Assembly: GCA_050697555.1 (NCBI GenBank)
Contig: JBOHAD010000094.1
Span: forward strand, 1-8,014
From: DASQWP01 sp050697555
GTDB taxonomy: Bacteria > Actinomycetota > Thermoleophilia > Gaiellales > Gaiellaceae
Direction of reading: 5' to 3'
Length of the DNA: 8,014 nt
In this document: positions 5,811 through 8,014 of the stretch, in pieces
Layout of the letters: the number at the start of each line of letters is the position of its first letter
Numbering within the stretch: the stretch's first letter is position 1
Notes under the pieces: generated by a model
What the model was told of the DNA's origin: nothing
Databases searched by the model: none
What the model saw: the letters and a program-made list of their open reading frames with translations, nothing else
Position numbers and translations under genes: made by a program

Positions 5811-7875
5811 GGGCTTCTCCTTTCTCGCCGAGGACGACGCGGGCGTCGAGCCCGACGGCGCCGTCCGCGGTCACGAGCAGCGGATTGATCTCGATCTCGT
5901 CGATCTCCGGGCGCTCCGCCGCGACCTGCGAGAGAGCAGCGGCCGCCCCGGCTGCGGCGGGGACGTCGAGCGGTGGCCGGTCACGCACGCCGGTCAGGAG
6001 CGGCGCTCCTCGCAGCGAGAGCAAGAGCGTCCTCGCCTGCTCCGCCGTGACGGGCGCGAGCGCGACGCGAACCTCGGCGAGCACCTCGGCGTAGACCCCG
6101 CCCAGGCCGACGAGCGCGACCGGTCCGAAGCGCGGGTCGCGCCGAGCGCCGACGATGAGCTCGACCCCCTCGCCCAGCGGGACGGCCCGCTCGACGGAGT
6201 ACTCGGACGGAGTCAACGCTGTGGCCATTCTGGATAACGCGTCCTCGAGGGACTCCGGGTCGGCGAGGTCGACCGCCACCCCCCCGCCCTCGGACTTGTG
6301 CAGCTGCCCGAGCGCCTTCAGGACGACTGGGTAGCCGAGGTCGTCCGCGGCCGCGAGAGCGTCGTCCAGGCCCGTCGCCCGCCTAGCCTCGGCGAAGCGA
6401 ACGCCGGCGGCTTCGAGCAGCTCTCGGGCCTCCCAGTACCCGGCCGCCTCGAGCGGGGCCCCGGCAGGCTCGGGGAGATCGGGAACGCCGGCGGCCGCGC
6501 CCGTGCCTCGCCGAACGAGCGCGCCCACGCCGCGAAACAGGCCCTCGAGCTCGCGGTAGACCGCCACTCCCCCCTCGCGAAGTGCCACCGGAGCGGGCGC
6601 CTGCCAGTACATCGTCTGAACGAGGAGAGGACGGCTGCTCTCGCCCGCGGCGCGGGCCATCGCAACCGCGGTCTCGACCTCCCGCGCGCGGAGCTCGTCG
6701 GAGTAGGCTGCGTAGCCGCCGAAGTAGCCGGCGAGGAGCACGGCGTCGACCTCGCCCGAGCGGAGGAGGACTTCGACGCTGCGCGCGAAGCTGGAGACGT
6801 CCTGCTCGCCGCCGCCGGCGAGGTCGACCGGGTTCACCGTCGCCGCGGTCGGCGGCAAGACCTCGCGGAGGGCCTCCTGGGTCGCGCTCCCGAGTGTCGG
6901 GAGCTCGAGGCCGGCTGCGGCCGCCAGGTCCGCCGCGATCACGCTGCTGCCTCCCCCGTCGGCGACGACCGCGAGCCGCCGCCCCGCGGCCGGCGGGGCG
7001 GCGAGCAGAGCCTGCGCGACGTCGACGAGCTCCTTGGGCGTCGCCACGCGCTCGATTCCCGCCGCGGCGCAGGCGGCCTCCACCGCGGCGAGGTTGCTGA
7101 CGAGCGCACCCGTGTGCGAGCGGGCGGCGCGGGCGCTCACCTCCGTTCCCCCGCCGGCGAGCAGGACGACCGGCTTTCTGCCGGCCACGGCCGCCTTCGC
7201 GGCACGCGCGAAGGCGCGCCCGTCGCGGAAGTCCTCCAGGTAGAGAGCGATGAGGCGTGTCGGCTCGTGCGCCGCCAGGGCCTCGACGAGCTCCGAGGCT
7301 TCGAGGTCGGCCTGGTTCCCGAGCGAGATGAAGCGGGAGAAGCCGAGCCCGGCATCCTGGGCGAGCAAGCCCACCTCGAGACCGAGATTCCCGCTCTGGG
7401 AGACGAGCCCGATCGGCCCTGAGGGCAGCTCGTCGGAGCTGAGGTCGAGCTGGGCGCCCGCGTCGAAGACGCCCAGGCAGTTGGGGCCGACGAGGACGGC
7501 TCCCGCCGCGCGCACTCGCTCCACGACCGCCTGCTCGCGCGCGCGCCCCTCGGCACCGCTCTCCCCCAGCCCGGCGCTGATGGCGACGAGTGCCCGCGCA
7601 CCGGCGGCGAGGGAGGCGTCCACCGCCTCCTCGAAGCCTGCCGCGGGAACGGTGACGACGACGAGCTCGGGATCCTCGGGGAGGTCGCCCAGCGAAGGGT
7701 AGGCGGGACGGCCGAGGATCTCGCCGCCGTTCCGGTTCACGAGGAAGACGGAGCGCCGCGCCTCGCCCTTGAGCGCCCCCCGCGCGAGCCAGTGGCCCCA
7801 CTTGGCCGGGTCGCTGGAGGCCCCGAGGACGGCAACCGAGCGGGGATCGAAGAGCGCGCCGAGATCCCGCGTCAC
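5800..7875 (-). CDS. ADP-forming acyl-CoA synthetase (acetate--CoA ligase family), alpha-beta fusion
   Basis: 691 aa, full length for fused ACD enzymes. Residues 1-130 form the CoA-binding Rossmann domain (GASSDP, 18-23; PNCLG, 131-135). About 150-290 and 300-455 form succinyl-CoA-synthetase-like domains, with SQSGNLG (159-165), ALYLEDFRDG (210-219) and the phosphorylated His254 in SHTGAL. About 480-691 form the ATP-grasp domain: VVLKALGQLHKS (517-528) with the second relay His526, DPRFGP (580-585), GLGGVYAEVL (590-599) and EIEINPL (660-666). All key residues are present. Known: these cytosolic enzymes interconvert an acyl-CoA plus ADP and Pi with the acid plus ATP, via phosphohistidine; some relatives are acylating protein or CoA ligases with other acids. 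GTG at 7875 shares GTGA with the upstream acyl-CoA dehydrogenase stop; translation there is probably coupled because no good Shine-Dalgarno is seen. In this operon it may activate the acid to be oxidised or harvest ATP from the product. Acid substrate unknown. Confidence 0.93.
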   Translation of the reverse strand: MTRDLGALFDPRSVAVLGASSDPAKWGHWLARGALKGEARRSVFLVNRNGGEILGRPAYPSLGDLPEDPELVVVTVPAAGFEEAVDASLAAGARALVAISAGLGESGAEGRAREQAVVERVRAAGAVLVGPNCLGVFDAGAQLDLSSDELPSGPIGLVSQSGNLGLEVGLLAQDAGLGFSRFISLGNQADLEASELVEALAAHEPTRLIALYLEDFRDGRAFARAAKAAVAGRKPVVLLAGGGTEVSARAARSHTGALVSNLAAVEAACAAAGIERVATPKELVDVAQALLAAPPAAGRRLAVVADGGGSSVIAADLAAAAGLELPTLGSATQEALREVLPPTAATVNPVDLAGGGEQDVSSFARSVEVLLRSGEVDAVLLAGYFGGYAAYSDELRAREVETAVAMARAAGESSRPLLVQTMYWQAPAPVALREGGVAVYRELEGLFRGVGALVRRGTGAAAGVPDLPEPAGAPLEAAGYWEARELLEAAGVRFAEARRATGLDDALAAADDLGYPVVLKALGQLHKSEGGGVAVDLADPESLEDALSRMATALTPSEYSVERAVPLGEGVELIVGARRDPRFGPVALVGLGGVYAEVLAEVRVALAPVTAEQARTLLLSLRGAPLLTGVRDRPPLDVPAAAGAAAALSQVAAERPEIDEIEINPLLVTADGAVGLDARVVLGEKGEAHAR
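5817..5823 (-). promoter_or_regulatory. Strong Shine-Dalgarno AAAGGAG for the DECR-type reductase
   Basis: On the minus strand AAAGGAG precedes the ATG (5810-5808) by 6 nt. It lies inside the last codons of the acyl-CoA synthetase gene, so the reductase can start its own ribosomes despite the 11-nt overlap. It also confirms the chosen ATG. It is the clearest Shine-Dalgarno in the window. Confidence 0.75.
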
Positions 7876-8014
7876 GTGAGCAGGCGCCGCGAGATGACGA
7901 GGCGCTGGATGTCCGAGGTGCCCTCCTCGATCTCCTCGAGCTTGGCGTCGCGCATCCACTTCTCGACCGGGTACTCGCGCGAGTAGCCCCAGCCGCCCAG
8001 CGTCTGGACGGCCG
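7872..8014 (-). CDS. Acyl-CoA dehydrogenase, C-terminal end only (partial, runs off right edge)
   Basis: The last 46 residues and TGA stop of a second acyl-CoA dehydrogenase. The fragment opens with AVQTLGGWGYSREYP, the FAD-binding segment of the C-terminal domain, and continues to EEIEEGTSDIQR, whose Glu before GTS is the medium-chain-type catalytic base. It ends RRLLT, normal for the family. It differs clearly from the acyl-CoA dehydrogenase of the facing operon (QILGGRGYM and RIWEGTSEIQ there), so the two are distinct paralogues and not a recent duplication. The stop overlaps the acyl-CoA synthetase start by 4 nt (GTGA), making it the upstream partner in the leftward operon. Its N-terminus, start and any promoter are outside the window. 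Confidence 0.9.
   Translation of the reverse strand, partial: AVQTLGGWGYSREYPVEKWMRDAKLEEIEEGTSDIQRLVISRRLLT

Noticed and set aside
3600..5888. 762-codon plus-strand open frame spanning the convergent junction
   Set aside because: Composition is Arg/Ala/Pro-rich without domains, and it runs through both real genes on opposite strands; typical GC-driven frame.
6298..7422. 374-codon plus-strand open frame opposite the acyl-CoA synthetase
   Set aside because: No family features; the minus strand carries the complete ACD motifs over the same bases.

Overview
The window is a gene-dense, very GC-rich stretch (strong G/C third-position bias, frequent GTG starts, genes overlapping by a few bases). 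It looks like chromosomal DNA of a high-GC actinobacterium; a deep-branching soil lineage such as Thermoleophilia/Gaiellales is a guess, and nothing in the window fixes the taxon. There is no gene-free stretch over 300 bases. I saw no RNA gene, insertion sequence, CRISPR array or phage gene.

Layout. (1) 1-1072, minus strand, running off the left edge: the N-terminal half of a trimethylamine-dehydrogenase-type FMN/4Fe-4S oxidoreductase whose catalytic residues are kept but whose substrate cage is altered. (2) Only 22 bp away, a divergent plus-strand operon, 1095-4992: a ThDP-dependent 2-oxo-acid decarboxylase-like enzyme, a HisC-like PLP aminotransferase and an acyl-CoA dehydrogenase, joined by two GTGA stop/start overlaps. 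(3) Facing it across an 8-bp gap, a minus-strand operon entering from the right edge, 8014-5001: the C-terminus of a second acyl-CoA dehydrogenase, a full-length ADP-forming acyl-CoA synthetase (alpha-beta fusion), and a short-chain dehydrogenase with the active site of 2,4-dienoyl-CoA reductases. The last operon has a GTGA overlap and an 11-nt overlap.

How the genes may work together (inference). The ThDP enzyme plus aminotransferase pair resembles the arrangement used to turn an amino acid into a 2-oxo acid and decarboxylate it, as in the AruH/AruI arginine transaminase route. The two acyl-CoA dehydrogenases, the ADP-forming CoA ligase and the dienoyl-CoA reductase point to oxidation of a carboxylic acid through its (unsaturated) CoA thioester. 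The TMADH-like enzyme would oxidise an amine or another small substrate. TMADH-type enzymes and acyl-CoA dehydrogenases commonly pass electrons to electron-transfer flavoprotein, so three enzymes here could share that acceptor. The overall picture is a catabolic (nitrogen compound / acyl-CoA) neighbourhood with an unassigned substrate. The most interesting points are the altered cage of the TMADH homologue, the unusual ThDP-aminotransferase-acyl-CoA dehydrogenase operon, and the tiny divergent control region carrying a 10-bp direct repeat. Family assignments rest on motifs and remembered reference sequences; no database search was run.
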